Source of the DNA: Polaromonas sp. SP1 | Lineage (GTDB): Bacteria; Pseudomonadota; Gammaproteobacteria; Burkholderiales; Burkholderiaceae_C | Reading direction: 5' to 3' | Length of the DNA: 64,000 nt | NCBI RefSeq assembly: GCF_003711205.1 | Contig: NZ_CP031013.1 | Coordinates: 3,204,501 to 3,268,500 of the forward strand | Translations under genes and position numbers: made by a program | In this document: positions 35,776 to 43,854 of the stretch, piece by piece | Layout of the letters: each line of letters opens with the position of its first letter | How positions within the stretch are numbered: the first letter of the stretch is position 1 | Notes under the pieces: model-generated | What the model was told of the DNA's origin: nothing | The model's database searches: none | What the model saw: only the letters and a program-made list of their open reading frames with translations

Positions 35776-37869
35776 ATGCCCACCTCACCCGCCTCGGTGG
35801 CCGCCGCCGCGCCACCCGTCCAGTTCCTGGATCGCGACCACAGCATTCTTGCCTTCAATGAGCGGGTGCTGGACTGGGCCAAGCGCCCGGACGTGCCCTT
35901 GCTGGAGCGGCTGAGGTATTTGTGCATCGTCTCGTCCAACCTGGACGAGTTCTTTGAGGTTCGCACCGCGCCGCACCTCACGGCCGCCCAGGCCGGCGAA
36001 TCGAAGGGCGTCTATACGGCCGATTCCTTCAAGGCCCTGTCTGCCGCCGCGCACGACATGGTGGCACGCCAGTACTCGCTTTACAACGACGACCTGCTGC
36101 CGGCTTTTGAGCGCCAGGGCATACGCATCGTCTCCCACGGCGAGCGCAATGCGGCCCAGCGCCGGTGGGTGAAAGAGTATTTCGAAAGGGAAGTGCGGCC
36201 TTTGCTGATCCCGGTGGGGCTTGATCCTTCGCACCCCTTTCCGCAGGTGGCTAACAAATCGCTCAATTTCATCGTGCGCCTGAGCGGCCACGACGCCTTC
36301 GGCCGCGAAAACGACATTGCCATCGTCAAGATTCCCCGGGTGCTGCCGCGCTTTATTCACATGCCGGCCCACGGCAAGGACAAGAGCCGGCTCTTCGTGT
36401 CGCTCTCCAGCGTGATCCGTGCGCACCTGGCGGAGCTGTTCCCCGGCCGCGATGTGGGTCAGTTCTCGCAGTTCCGCGTCACGCGCCACTCCGATCTGGC
36501 GGTGGATGAAGACGATGTGAAAAACCTGCGCACCGCCTTGCGCCAGGGGCTGGAGCAGCGCCACTACGGGCAGGCTGTGCGGCTGGAGGTTTCTGCAGGG
36601 TGTTCCGAGCACCTGGCCAGCTTTTTGCTCAAGCAGTTCAACCTGCCGGCGCCCTCGCTGTACCGCGTGCATGGCCCGGTAAACCTGGTGCGCCTGACGC
36701 AGCTGGTGGATCTGGTCAACGACCCCAAACTGCTGTTCCCCAGCTACAGTGCCTGCTACCCCACGCAGCTGCAGCCCGGCGAGTCCTTCTTTGAGCGGCT
36801 CAAGGAAGGCGATGTGTCGATTCACCAGCCTTTTGAGAGCTTTGACGGCGTGCTCGCCTTCCTGCGTGAAGCCGTCAACGACCCGCAGGTGCTGGCGATC
36901 AAACAAACCATTTACCGCACCGGCGCCGACTCGGAGCTGATGGTGCTGCTGCGCGAAGCCGTGCGGCGCGGCAAGGAAGTCACCGTGGTGGTGGAATTGA
37001 AGGCGCGCTTTGACGAAGAGGCCAATATCAACTGGGCCGAAATGCTGGAGTCGATAGGCGCGCAGGTGGTGTACGGCGTAGTTGGACTGAAGACCCACGC
37101 CAAGATGCTGCTGGTGACGCGCCGCGAAGGCAGGCACCTGGTGCGCTACGCCCATCTGTCGACCGGCAACTACAACCCGCGCACGGCGCGCCTGTATACC
37201 GACCTGAGCTACCTCACGGCCGACCACCTGATGACGGCCGACATCGACAACGTGTTCGTGCACCTGGCCAGCCAGAGCCGCCTGCCCAAGCTGCACCATT
37301 TGCTGCTGGCGCCGTTACAGCTGCACCGCAAGCTGATCGAAAAAATCGACGCGCTGGGCGAGGCCGCCTTGCAAGGCAAAGACACGCGCATCGTGGCCAA
37401 GATGAATGCGCTGACCGACGAAGACCTGATGCTCGGGCTGGTCAAGGCCGGCCAACGCGGCGTAAAGATCGATCTGATCGTGCGCGGCGCCTGCATGCTG
37501 CCGGCCCAGGTGCCGGGCGTGACGGACAATATCCGCGTGCGCTCCATCATCGGCCGTTTCCTTGAACATTCACGGGTGTTTTACTTCCGCAGCGGCGAAG
37601 AAGAGACCTTGCTGCTGTCCAGCGCCGACTGGATGAACCGCAACATGCTGCGGCGGGTCGAGCTGGCCTGGCCGGTGAACGACCCGGTGCTCCGCCAGCG
37701 CATCATCGACGAATGCCTGGTGGCTTATTTGCACGACGGGCGCGATGCCTGGGACCTGCAGCCCGACGGCACCTACCTGCGGGTGAGCCAGCAGGGCGAC
37801 GCCCCGCGCCACGGCGCGCAGGCGGCCCTGATGGCCCGCTACTCGGCCCCCCAACACCAGGACAAATGA
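35776..37869 (+). CDS. ppk: Polyphosphate kinase 1
   Basis: Polymerises the gamma-phosphate of ATP into polyphosphate. The 697-residue protein starts after ATG 35776 with QFLDRDHSILAFNERVL and CIVSSNLDEFFEVR, the N-terminal domain of PPK1. The phosphorylated histidine lies in YAHLSTGNYNPRTARLYTD (His460), with the second site in the C-terminal FYFRSGEEETLLLSSADWM region. A longer frame from 35686 would cover the Pho box, so I reject it. The gene is followed after one base by sixA, and the Pho box upstream ties it to phosphate limitation. Confidence 0.96.
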   Translation: MPTSPASVAAAAPPVQFLDRDHSILAFNERVLDWAKRPDVPLLERLRYLCIVSSNLDEFFEVRTAPHLTAAQAGESKGVYTADSFKALSAAAHDMVARQYSLYNDDLLPAFERQGIRIVSHGERNAAQRRWVKEYFEREVRPLLIPVGLDPSHPFPQVANKSLNFIVRLSGHDAFGRENDIAIVKIPRVLPRFIHMPAHGKDKSRLFVSLSSVIRAHLAELFPGRDVGQFSQFRVTRHSDLAVDEDDVKNLRTALRQGLEQRHYGQAVRLEVSAGCSEHLASFLLKQFNLPAPSLYRVHGPVNLVRLTQLVDLVNDPKLLFPSYSACYPTQLQPGESFFERLKEGDVSIHQPFESFDGVLAFLREAVNDPQVLAIKQTIYRTGADSELMVLLREAVRRGKEVTVVVELKARFDEEANINWAEMLESIGAQVVYGVVGLKTHAKMLLVTRREGRHLVRYAHLSTGNYNPRTARLYTDLSYLTADHLMTADIDNVFVHLASQSRLPKLHHLLLAPLQLHRKLIEKIDALGEAALQGKDTRIVAKMNALTDEDLMLGLVKAGQRGVKIDLIVRGACMLPAQVPGVTDNIRVRSIIGRFLEHSRVFYFRSGEEETLLLSSADWMNRNMLRRVELAWPVNDPVLRQRIIDECLVAYLHDGRDAWDLQPDGTYLRVSQQGDAPRHGAQAALMARYSAPQHQDK

Positions 37870-37870
37870 C

Positions 37871-38344
37871 ATGGACCTCATCCTGTGGCGTCACGCAGAG
37901 GCAGAAGACTGGCCCGAAGGTGACCCGCAGGGCGGCAGCGATCTTGAACGCTCGCTGACGAGCCGGGGCGAGAAGCAGGCAGCCCGCATGGCCAACTGGC
38001 TGGACCGCCAGCTGCCTGAAGGCGCGCGCATCTTCGTCAGCCCGGCGAGGCGCTGCGAGCAGACCGCTCTCGCACTCGGCCGCAAGTACAAAATCCGCAA
38101 CGAGCTGGCGCCCGACGCCACGGTGGAACAGCTGCTGGAATTGGTGCAATGGCCCACGGCCAAGTCACCGATTCTGGTGGTGGGTCATCAGCCCATACTG
38201 GGCCAAACCATTGCGCATTTGCTGGGGCTGCAGGAAAGCGATTGCCCTGTGAAGAAGGGCGCGCTCTGGTGGCTGCGCAACCGCGACCGCGATGGCATGG
38301 ACCAGACGGTGGTGGTGACGGTGCAGTCGCCTGAGGTACTCTGA
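37871..38344 (+). CDS. sixA: Phosphohistidine phosphatase SixA
   Basis: A 157-residue histidine-phosphatase-superfamily protein. The catalytic RHA motif is at the very start (LILWRHAEAED, His8), SPARRCEQTA carries the arginine, and the second histidine is in VVGHQPILG. It is one base after ppk and probably co-transcribed. SixA removes phosphate from phosphohistidine proteins in E. coli; beside ppk a role in phosphate metabolism is possible. Upstream coupling with ppk and downstream ppx is usual in this group, here interrupted by the low-GC patch. Confidence 0.9.
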   Translation: MDLILWRHAEAEDWPEGDPQGGSDLERSLTSRGEKQAARMANWLDRQLPEGARIFVSPARRCEQTALALGRKYKIRNELAPDATVEQLLELVQWPTAKSPILVVGHQPILGQTIAHLLGLQESDCPVKKGALWWLRNRDRDGMDQTVVVTVQSPEVL

Positions 38345-38699
38345 GCTGGCGCGAATCGGCTCAAGCCGCGACGAGCCTTTGCGTCCATGCCGGTGAATAA
38401 CCAAACGTACTGAAGCTTTTGAGTCCAAAGCCATAGCTTAAACACCGCATCGTTCCCGGACTTGATTCAGGAGTGGATAGACGGCGATACAGCGCTACGG
38501 GTTTCCCTGAAATTCTGCTGTCGGTAGGACTTCCGTAAACTGCCTGAAAGTCCAATACGTGGTCGGCTTGCAGGAGGTTTGGATGTCCAGATCAGATTGC
38601 AGTCGCCAGGTTATGCCGCAGGTTTTGCGGCATACATTACTTTAGGCGGGATTGCGGGACGGTTCTGCAGTTGCCTTATTAAACGTTAGCCAAGATCAA
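38345..38699. other. Lower-GC intergenic region with a stem-loop
   Basis: 355 bases without a supported gene. Base composition drops to near 50 % GC compared with about 65 % around it. A perfect hairpin ATGCCGCA-GGTTT-TGCGGCAT lies at 38613-38633, and TTAAACGTTAGCC at 38679-38691 is shared with the attC-like end at 39265-39277. Confidence 0.45.
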
Positions 38700-39146
38700 A
38701 TGTCATTCTGGATTGAAGGTTGGGTGGAAGTTGCCTGCTCGGTGGATACACCGGAGAAGAATGCCTGGGCGGGTTTAATTCGCTTAGGGCCTCTCATTGA
38801 CACTTATGACGAGGTGTCGGAAGAGCTTTTTTGCTTGTCCAAGCGCGTTGTGACTGGCGAAGTACAAATCCGTGCACTGGCGCCATTGCGTGGTATCCCC
38901 GATGACGCTTCAACCTCCGTGAAATATGATCTTGCAGGCATTGCTGACCATGAAGAGCAGTTTGGCACCGGAGAATTCGGTGGCTACACGCATGCTACAT
39001 GGCGCGATATGAAAACCCACCCGTTAACGTCGGAAGTAGCACCGCACACTGAGTGGTCAACGGTGTTTGATCTTCTCCGTACCTTGGAACGATCTGGTAA
39101 GTACAACGATGAAGGCATCCGTATCGTCGTCTGGTACAACTGGTGA
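38700..39146 (+). CDS. Hypothetical protein in the low-GC patch
   Basis: A 148-residue acidic, probably cytoplasmic protein; family not recognised. It begins MSFWIEGWVEVACSVDTPEKN and ends RTLERSGKYNDEGIRIVVWYNW. The ATG at 38700 is preferred since it starts the first ordered-looking segment; an upstream in-frame start at 38652 is possible. Codon use is less GC-rich than in the phosphate genes. It is flanked by cassette-like junctions and looks acquired. Confidence 0.55.
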   Translation: MSFWIEGWVEVACSVDTPEKNAWAGLIRLGPLIDTYDEVSEELFCLSKRVVTGEVQIRALAPLRGIPDDASTSVKYDLAGIADHEEQFGTGEFGGYTHATWRDMKTHPLTSEVAPHTEWSTVFDLLRTLERSGKYNDEGIRIVVWYNW

Positions 39147-39200
39147 TGGCAAAGTTTGGGTGACGCTTGTAACGCCATTCATCCGCCGTCTGTCAGTTCC

Positions 39201-39277
39201 GCCCAACCCTTCGTTACCCCGACATGCTAAAGCTGCCTTCCCTGGCCTCCACAGGCGGGCGCGTTTAAACGTTAACC
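39201..39277 (+). other. Degenerate attC-like recombination site
   Basis: The 77-base stretch opens with GCCCAAC (inverse core, RYYYAAC), continues TTCGTTACCCCGAC like the left half of an integron attC, and ends GGCGGGCGCGTTTAAACGTTAACC, similar to the right half. The final core is GTTAACC, not the canonical GTTRRRY, so it would be decayed. No integrase gene is in the window. Confidence 0.4.
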
Positions 39278-39307
39278 GCATAACGTGTATGTGTCGGAGA
39301 GTCATAG

Positions 39308-40018
39308 ATGCATTATTGGAACCAAACAAACTTCGAAGGCTTGGCGTCCATTGGAGCCGCCTATAGGTCTGAGACCGATTTGGCACTTTTCGGCCAATAC
39401 TGCCTTCTTCGCGAGAAAGGCCTCAGGAAACAGGCGCACGAAGCCGCGTCATTGTTTTCCAGGCATCTCAAAACCCTGGACCTTGCATCTCAACGGAAAA
39501 TTTGTGTGCGCCTGGTTCAACTCCAAAGCGCAAATCCCGGCGTGCATCAACTACTTCCGCATCCGATAAAAACGGAACTGATGCACATTCTGGAGGAGTG
39601 GATTGAGGCCTGCCCACAGGAAGTTTTGCCTCGCGTTAACCTGGGGCTTCTGTCGCATGACATCCGGCATTTCCAGGCCGCGCTGGAGCTTCAACCAGAT
39701 GAACAAACCTCCGTTGTGCGGCTCGCCGAATGTTGTTTGAGCGATGTAGATTTTCAAACGCATCACCTGTCGGAATCTCGCCTCATCGGAACCGTCGATG
39801 AAGCGAACGAGACGCTTTGCAAAGCTGCAGGATTCATCGGGAAGGTAGAGAGTCTCCCTCATCGAGCTGCCTTAAATAATGAGCTGGAGCATTACAGGCG
39901 CTTGATGTCAGAGTGGGCTACCTACTGCGCAGAGATGCCGGATGCGGCATTCGCGCAGTGGAGTCAAGCTCGTGGGAACAACTTCGAATTCCCATCCGTC
40001 GTTTATTACGACAAATAA
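39308..40018 (+). CDS. Hypothetical helical protein in the low-GC patch
   Basis: A 236-residue protein rich in helices, with a repeat-like look (LASIGAAYRSETDLALFGQY, LREKGLRKQAHEAASLFSRHL, FQAALELQPDEQTSVVRLAECCL) that suggests TPR-type or similar solenoid pairs. No catalytic motif and no family recognised. It follows the attC-like site and is itself followed by CCGTTAGAT, which contains GTTAGAT, a fit to the core GTTRRRY. A 22-base stem-loop (CCAGCGCT/AGCGCTGG, 40054-40075) comes after. Composition marks it as acquired. Confidence 0.55.
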   Translation: MHYWNQTNFEGLASIGAAYRSETDLALFGQYCLLREKGLRKQAHEAASLFSRHLKTLDLASQRKICVRLVQLQSANPGVHQLLPHPIKTELMHILEEWIEACPQEVLPRVNLGLLSHDIRHFQAALELQPDEQTSVVRLAECCLSDVDFQTHHLSESRLIGTVDEANETLCKAAGFIGKVESLPHRAALNNELEHYRRLMSEWATYCAEMPDAAFAQWSQARGNNFEFPSVVYYDK

Positions 40019-40093
40019 AGCCGTTAGATTTGCTTACTGCAGTTGCCTCATAACCAGCGCTCTTGCGAGCGCTGGAAGTTGCCTTTGCGTGGC

Positions 40094-40576
40094 TTAAGAA
40101 CCGAGCGTAGGGCGACCAGTCTTGATGGCGGGAACCTGCTCCAGCGCCGTCAGGAAAGCCGCATCGGAAATGCTGGCCAGCAGCTTGATGCCGGCGCGCA
40201 GCAGTTCGCTTTTCTTGGCCGGGCGGGTGAGCTTGGCGGCGCGTTGTTTGAGGTCGTCGAGGACCACATACTCAGCCTTGGGGATGGTGAAGCTGTCGCG
40301 CACCAGTTTTGGTTTTTTGGTTTTTTCGGGCTTGGTGGCTTTGGCGGGCTTGGTGCTGGCCTGGGGTTTTGCTGCGGGCTTTTTGGCGCCGGCCTTTTTC
40401 ACGGTGGCTTTTTTGACGGTGCCTTTGCCGGCGGGGGCCTTGGCGGGGGATGCCTTTTTCGGGGCGGGCTTGGCCGCGGTTTTCACAGGGGCTTTCGGCG
40501 TTGCAGCCGGTTTGGCCGGCGTTGCCGGAGCGGCCGTTGCAGAGGTTTTCGCAGTTGCTTTTTTGCTGGTTGCCAT
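40094..40576 (-). CDS. Histone H1-like Lys/Ala-rich DNA-binding protein
   Basis: A 160-residue protein with two parts. Residues 1-90 are a Lys/Ala/Pro-rich tail with AKP and KKA repeats like eukaryotic H1 tails and AlgP, which bind DNA nonspecifically. Residues 92-160 (RDSFTIPKAEYVVLDDLKQRA, KKSELLRAGIKLLASI, AIKTGRP) look like a conserved domain common in Burkholderiales, possibly ribbon-helix-helix. An inverted repeat lies 31 bases upstream of the start and may be its own operator. It probably acts in chromosome organisation; the regulatory role is inference. Confidence 0.75.
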   Translation of the reverse strand: MATSKKATAKTSATAAPATPAKPAATPKAPVKTAAKPAPKKASPAKAPAGKGTVKKATVKKAGAKKPAAKPQASTKPAKATKPEKTKKPKLVRDSFTIPKAEYVVLDDLKQRAAKLTRPAKKSELLRAGIKLLASISDAAFLTALEQVPAIKTGRPTLGS

Positions 40577-40606
40577 GGATTGATCCTTTTAGTTGAGCGG
40601 TCAAAT

Positions 40607-40633
40607 AAACCGTATATACAGTTTATACGGTTT
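40607..40633. promoter_or_regulatory. Inverted-repeat candidate operator upstream of the histone-like gene
   Basis: AAACCGTATA and TATACGGTTT form a perfect 10-bp inverted repeat around a 7-base spacer, 31 bases upstream of the start codon. It is AT-rich in a GC-rich setting and overlaps the probable promoter. Confidence 0.6.
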
Positions 40634-40699
40634 AATTGGGCGCGGTCAAGCCTGCCCGGCTGCGGCTGCATTGCGAGGCGAAAGAGGGGAGGCGGCGGC

Positions 40700-42199
40700 T
40701 CAGGCGCTGGGAACGACCAGCGTCCATGGCGTTTTTTGCCACGCCAGGACTTCTTCCTGCAGCAGGTGCGCCGATTGCGGAAAGGCCTGCGCCCAGCCGG
40801 CGCGGCAGTTCAGCACAAAGAGCCTGCCGGGCTCGGCGCCGCTTTCAAGTTGCAGGCCTTTGAGGTCGGGGTCGCGCCGGGCGTGGCAGAGGATGACGGC
40901 CAGGCGCAGGCACAGCAGCTGCTGGATGAACACCCGGTCTTCAAAATTGACTTCCAGCTTGCGCAGCTTGCCGCGGTGGCCCAGCACCAAGAGGCTCAGG
41001 CGGTGCAACTCGGGCAGCGCAAAACCCGGCGCGTCGGCGTTGTCCAGGATGTAGGCGCCGTGCTTGTGATAGTCGCTGTGCGAGATCTGGCTGCCAATCT
41101 CATGGAGTTCGGCCGCCCATTCAAGCTTGCGCTGAAAGCGCGCAGATTCCGCGGCGGGCATGCCGGCGCAAACCATAACGAACAATTGCTTGGCGACTTT
41201 GCTGACGCGCTGGGCTTGTGCGCTGTCGGCGTTGAATTTGCTGGCGAGGCGCTGCACGGTGGTGGAGCGCAGGTCCGTCAAATCCTGTTCGCGGTCTACC
41301 AGGTCATAGAGCACGCCATGACGCAAGGCGCCTTGCGCGGCTTCCATCTGCGTGATGTCCAGCAGGTCGAACACGGCGCGCAGCACGCTGACGCCGCCGC
41401 CTATCACGGCGCGCCGGTCGTCTTTCATGCCGTCGAGCTTGAGGCGGTCTGCGCTTTGCGCCTTGAGCAGGCGGTCCAGCAGCCAGTCGAGGCCTTCGCG
41501 CGTGACATGGCCTGCAGGCCAGCCCGATGCGGTCAGCACATCGCTGACGGCCCCAATGGTGCCGGAGGACCCGTAGGCGGTGTCCCAGGCGCTGGAGCGG
41601 TAGGCATTGACGGCTTCGTCGAGCACCGCCTTGGCGGCCACCTCGGCCGTCTGGAAGGCGCGGGCGGTGAACTGGCCGTCGGGGAAATACTTCATCGACC
41701 AGGCGACGCTGCCGACGCGATAGGACTCCATGGTGCGTGCGTCCAGCCCTTTCCCCAGAATCATCTCGGTGGAGCGCCCGCCAATATCGACGACCAGCCG
41801 GCGTTCGTCGGACTGCGGCAGCAGGTGGGCCACTCCCTGGTAAATCAAGCGGGCTTCTTCGCGGCCGGGGATCACGTCGATGGGAAAGCCGAGGATTTTG
41901 TGGGCGCGCGCCAGGAACTCTTCGCGGTTGCGGGCCTCACGCAGGGTCTGGGTGGCGACGGCGCGCACCTGGTATTTCTTGAAGCCGGCCAGGCGCTCGC
42001 CGAAGCGTGCCAGGCAGTCCCAGCCGCGCTGCATGGCTTCAGGAGTCAGGTTGCGGTCGGCGTCGAGCCCGTTGCCCTGGCGGACGGTTTCCTTCAGGTA
42101 TTCGGTGCGGTGGATGCGGCCGTGGTCAAAGCGGCCAATTTCAAGACGAAAGCTGTTGGACCCGAGGTCAACAGCGGCGAGCAGCGTTCCATTTTGCAT
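40700..42199 (-). CDS. ppx: Exopolyphosphatase (Ppx/GppA family)
   Basis: Releases phosphate from the ends of polyphosphate; related GppA acts on pppGpp. The 499-residue protein has the ASKHA fold: AAVDLGSNSFRLEIGR near the start, PGREEARLIYQGV, the second phosphate loop VVDIGGRSTEMI and GSSGTIGAVSDVL, then the C-terminal HD-like domain with WAAELHEIGSQISHSDYHKH. Pairing with ppk in the same neighbourhood favours polyphosphate as substrate. It is transcribed away from the 333-bp repeat element. Confidence 0.93.
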   Translation of the reverse strand: MQNGTLLAAVDLGSNSFRLEIGRFDHGRIHRTEYLKETVRQGNGLDADRNLTPEAMQRGWDCLARFGERLAGFKKYQVRAVATQTLREARNREEFLARAHKILGFPIDVIPGREEARLIYQGVAHLLPQSDERRLVVDIGGRSTEMILGKGLDARTMESYRVGSVAWSMKYFPDGQFTARAFQTAEVAAKAVLDEAVNAYRSSAWDTAYGSSGTIGAVSDVLTASGWPAGHVTREGLDWLLDRLLKAQSADRLKLDGMKDDRRAVIGGGVSVLRAVFDLLDITQMEAAQGALRHGVLYDLVDREQDLTDLRSTTVQRLASKFNADSAQAQRVSKVAKQLFVMVCAGMPAAESARFQRKLEWAAELHEIGSQISHSDYHKHGAYILDNADAPGFALPELHRLSLLVLGHRGKLRKLEVNFEDRVFIQQLLCLRLAVILCHARRDPDLKGLQLESGAEPGRLFVLNCRAGWAQAFPQSAHLLQEEVLAWQKTPWTLVVPSA

Positions 42200-42211
42200 G
42201 CCTGAGTTTAA

Positions 42212-42544
42212 GAACCTATTTACGATTTATTGGGGGCCGCGCAGGAATCTTTTCGGGATGGGATGCAAGGCGCGGTGCGCCGCCAATAGCCCGCTATTGG
42301 CTAGCGCCGCAACGCCGCAGACCGCCCGAAAAGGCTCCTGCCCTCCGGGTTGGGGTGACGCAAACGCTGTCGCGTTTGCATCCCCGTTGGGGCAGCTGCA
42401 CGACGCCCAGCCGGCCGGCTGGGCGGTCAGGCGATTTGGCGCCCCAGTCCCTTGCATGGGCATGAGCCCATGCAGCGGGCCCTGGGCCACCAACTCATCC
42501 CGATTGCACCCCAACGTGGCCCTCAATAAATCGTAAACAGCTTC
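42212..42544. repeat. 333-bp element with terminal inverted repeats and internal hairpins
   Basis: The ends are a 27-base inverted pair with three mismatches: GAACCTATTTACGATTTATT on the left, GAAGCTGTTTACGATTTATT when the right end is reversed, then GGGGGCC/GAGGGCC. Inside are four hairpins: CCAATAGC/GCTATTGG (42283-42300), GCAAACG/CGTTTGC (42360-42379), a perfect GCCCAGCCGG/CCGGCTGGGC (42405-42424) and GCATGGGC/GCCCATGC (42454-42473). No coding sequence is convincing. It sits in the 396-base gap between ppx and the binding-protein gene. It could be a MITE-like nonautonomous element. Confidence 0.7.
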
Positions 42545-42595
42545 TATGGGCTGGGCATAGTGTTCACGTGGGACTCGCATCAGCATTACCCGCTC

Positions 42596-43747
42596 TTACC
42601 CAATGAGCCGGCCGTCGACTGTCATCATGCTTTGCGTGACGTAGGTGCCGCTACGGCGCTGGGGGTTGAAGCTGACGGCGAACCCGCCGACGTTCAGGTT
42701 GGTTCGGCGCTGGAAAGCGCTCAGAACGCTTGCGCGGTTCAGGGCGCCTTCCACGTCGTTCAGCACCTCGTAGGTGTAGCGTGCGGCGATAAAGCCGGCC
42801 AGGCTCAGCGGTGTGGGCGGCTCGTCAAACAGGCGGGCCAGTGTTTCGCGGTAACTGCGCACGACCGGCAGGCTGGCATTGACCAGCGGCACCGGCTGGG
42901 TGGCGATGACGGGGGTGTTGCGGCCGGCGCCCATTTGCAGCATGGTCTGCAGGTTGACGTCGGCCAGGGCCACGATGTAGCGCTGGCGGGCCTGCTTTTC
43001 CATGCCCTGCGTGAACTCGGCCAGTTCGGGCGTTCCGCCCACAAACAGCAGAACGGCGGGCGTCTTGGGGGTGAGCTTCTGGCCCAGGGCGCGCAAATCA
43101 CCCGCTGCCCTGAAAGCCTGCAGCTTGAGCTGCATGCCGGCGGCGATGCGTTCGACGTCGGTGTGGTACGCGGCGTAGTCCTGCGCGGTGGCGTAAATCG
43201 CCCCCAGCTCCTTCAGGCCCATGGCCGTGAGGCTTTTCAGGGCATAGGCAATCTGCTCCTGGCGCGCGGCAAAGATGGGGAAGGTTTTGTCGTCGATCTC
43301 AAGGCTGGAGTTTTGCAGCCACGGCGCGGCGTGGGGGATGTTCAGCCCGCCCTGCATGGAAAGCGCCACGATCTGGCTGGCAACCTGGTCGCCGACGCTG
43401 CCCGAGAGCACCACGCAGGAGGGGTTGTCCTTGACCGAGTCGAGCGCGGTGCGCAGGCTGGCGGGCGTGCCGTCCGTCTCCAGCGCCTGGTGCTGGACCT
43501 GCCGGCCGCGAACGCCGCCGCGCAGGTTGATGTCCTGCCAGGCGGCACGTGAGCCGATCAGGAAGTCCTTGGACACGTCCTGCTGCGCCTGGGAAAAGTC
43601 GACCGCTTGCGCCACCGTGATGCTGCGCGATGAAGCGCTTTTGCCGGGCTGTGCCCAGGCGGGGCGTGCAACCGCTGCGGCTGCCGTGATCAGGCTGGCG
43701 CGTTGCAGCAACTGGCGGCGGCTCAAGACGAGCGTTTGAAATGGCAT
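42596..43747 (-). CDS. ABC transporter substrate-binding protein (Peripla_BP_6 / LivJ-like)
   Basis: A 383-residue periplasmic protein of the branched-chain amino-acid binding type. It starts with a signal peptide RRQLLQRASLITAAAAVARPAWAQ, with an RR that might suit Tat export, then VAQAVDFSQAQQDVSKDFLIGSRAAWQDIN and a two-lobe fold with SGSVGDQVASQIVAL and VGGTPELAEF. ATG 43747 has AGGGAGC 7 bases upstream; a longer frame runs into a repeat. No permease or ATPase genes adjoin, so it is an orphan binding or sensing protein. The ligand is unknown. Confidence 0.82.
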   Translation of the reverse strand: MPFQTLVLSRRQLLQRASLITAAAAVARPAWAQPGKSASSRSITVAQAVDFSQAQQDVSKDFLIGSRAAWQDINLRGGVRGRQVQHQALETDGTPASLRTALDSVKDNPSCVVLSGSVGDQVASQIVALSMQGGLNIPHAAPWLQNSSLEIDDKTFPIFAARQEQIAYALKSLTAMGLKELGAIYATAQDYAAYHTDVERIAAGMQLKLQAFRAAGDLRALGQKLTPKTPAVLLFVGGTPELAEFTQGMEKQARQRYIVALADVNLQTMLQMGAGRNTPVIATQPVPLVNASLPVVRSYRETLARLFDEPPTPLSLAGFIAARYTYEVLNDVEGALNRASVLSAFQRRTNLNVGGFAVSFNPQRRSGTYVTQSMMTVDGRLIG

Positions 43748-43783
43748 TGAATGCTCCCTGGTGGGCGATGCCGCCCCGGTATG

Positions 43784-43842
43784 TTTGCTATAAAAACAGT
43801 AGCTGAAAGTGCAGGCTGTACCTGGGCTAGAGCACGAAAACG
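43784..43842 (+). repeat. R1 dispersed repeat, copy 6 (diverged)
   Basis: GCTATAAAAACAGTAGC stem, TGAAAGTGCAGGCTGTA, CCTGGGCTAGAGC and an A-rich end instead of the T-run. It lies just upstream of the binding-protein gene. Confidence 0.65.
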
Positions 43843-43854
43843 CTATAAATTCAA

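Noticed and set aside
35785..37299. A 504-codon minus-strand frame opposite ppk, and similar long antisense frames opposite mdtB (13059-14525), the dctQM region (19163-20674) and the efflux channel (7888-9219)
   Set aside because: All are shadows of clear genes on the other strand; none has a recognised domain or a ribosome site.
38345..40075. An active integron
   Set aside because: There is no integrase gene in the window, and only one attC-like site, which lacks a canonical final core.
40607..40633. LexA (SOS) box at the histone-like promoter
   Set aside because: CTGTATATAC can be read on the minus strand, but the second half ACAG is absent; the symmetry is instead AAACCGTATA/TATACGGTTT.
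40043..42205. A 720-codon plus-strand open frame across the histone-like and ppx genes
   Set aside because: It lies opposite two well-supported genes, is Gly/Ala/Arg/His-rich without motifs, and reflects the high GC third position of the opposite strand.
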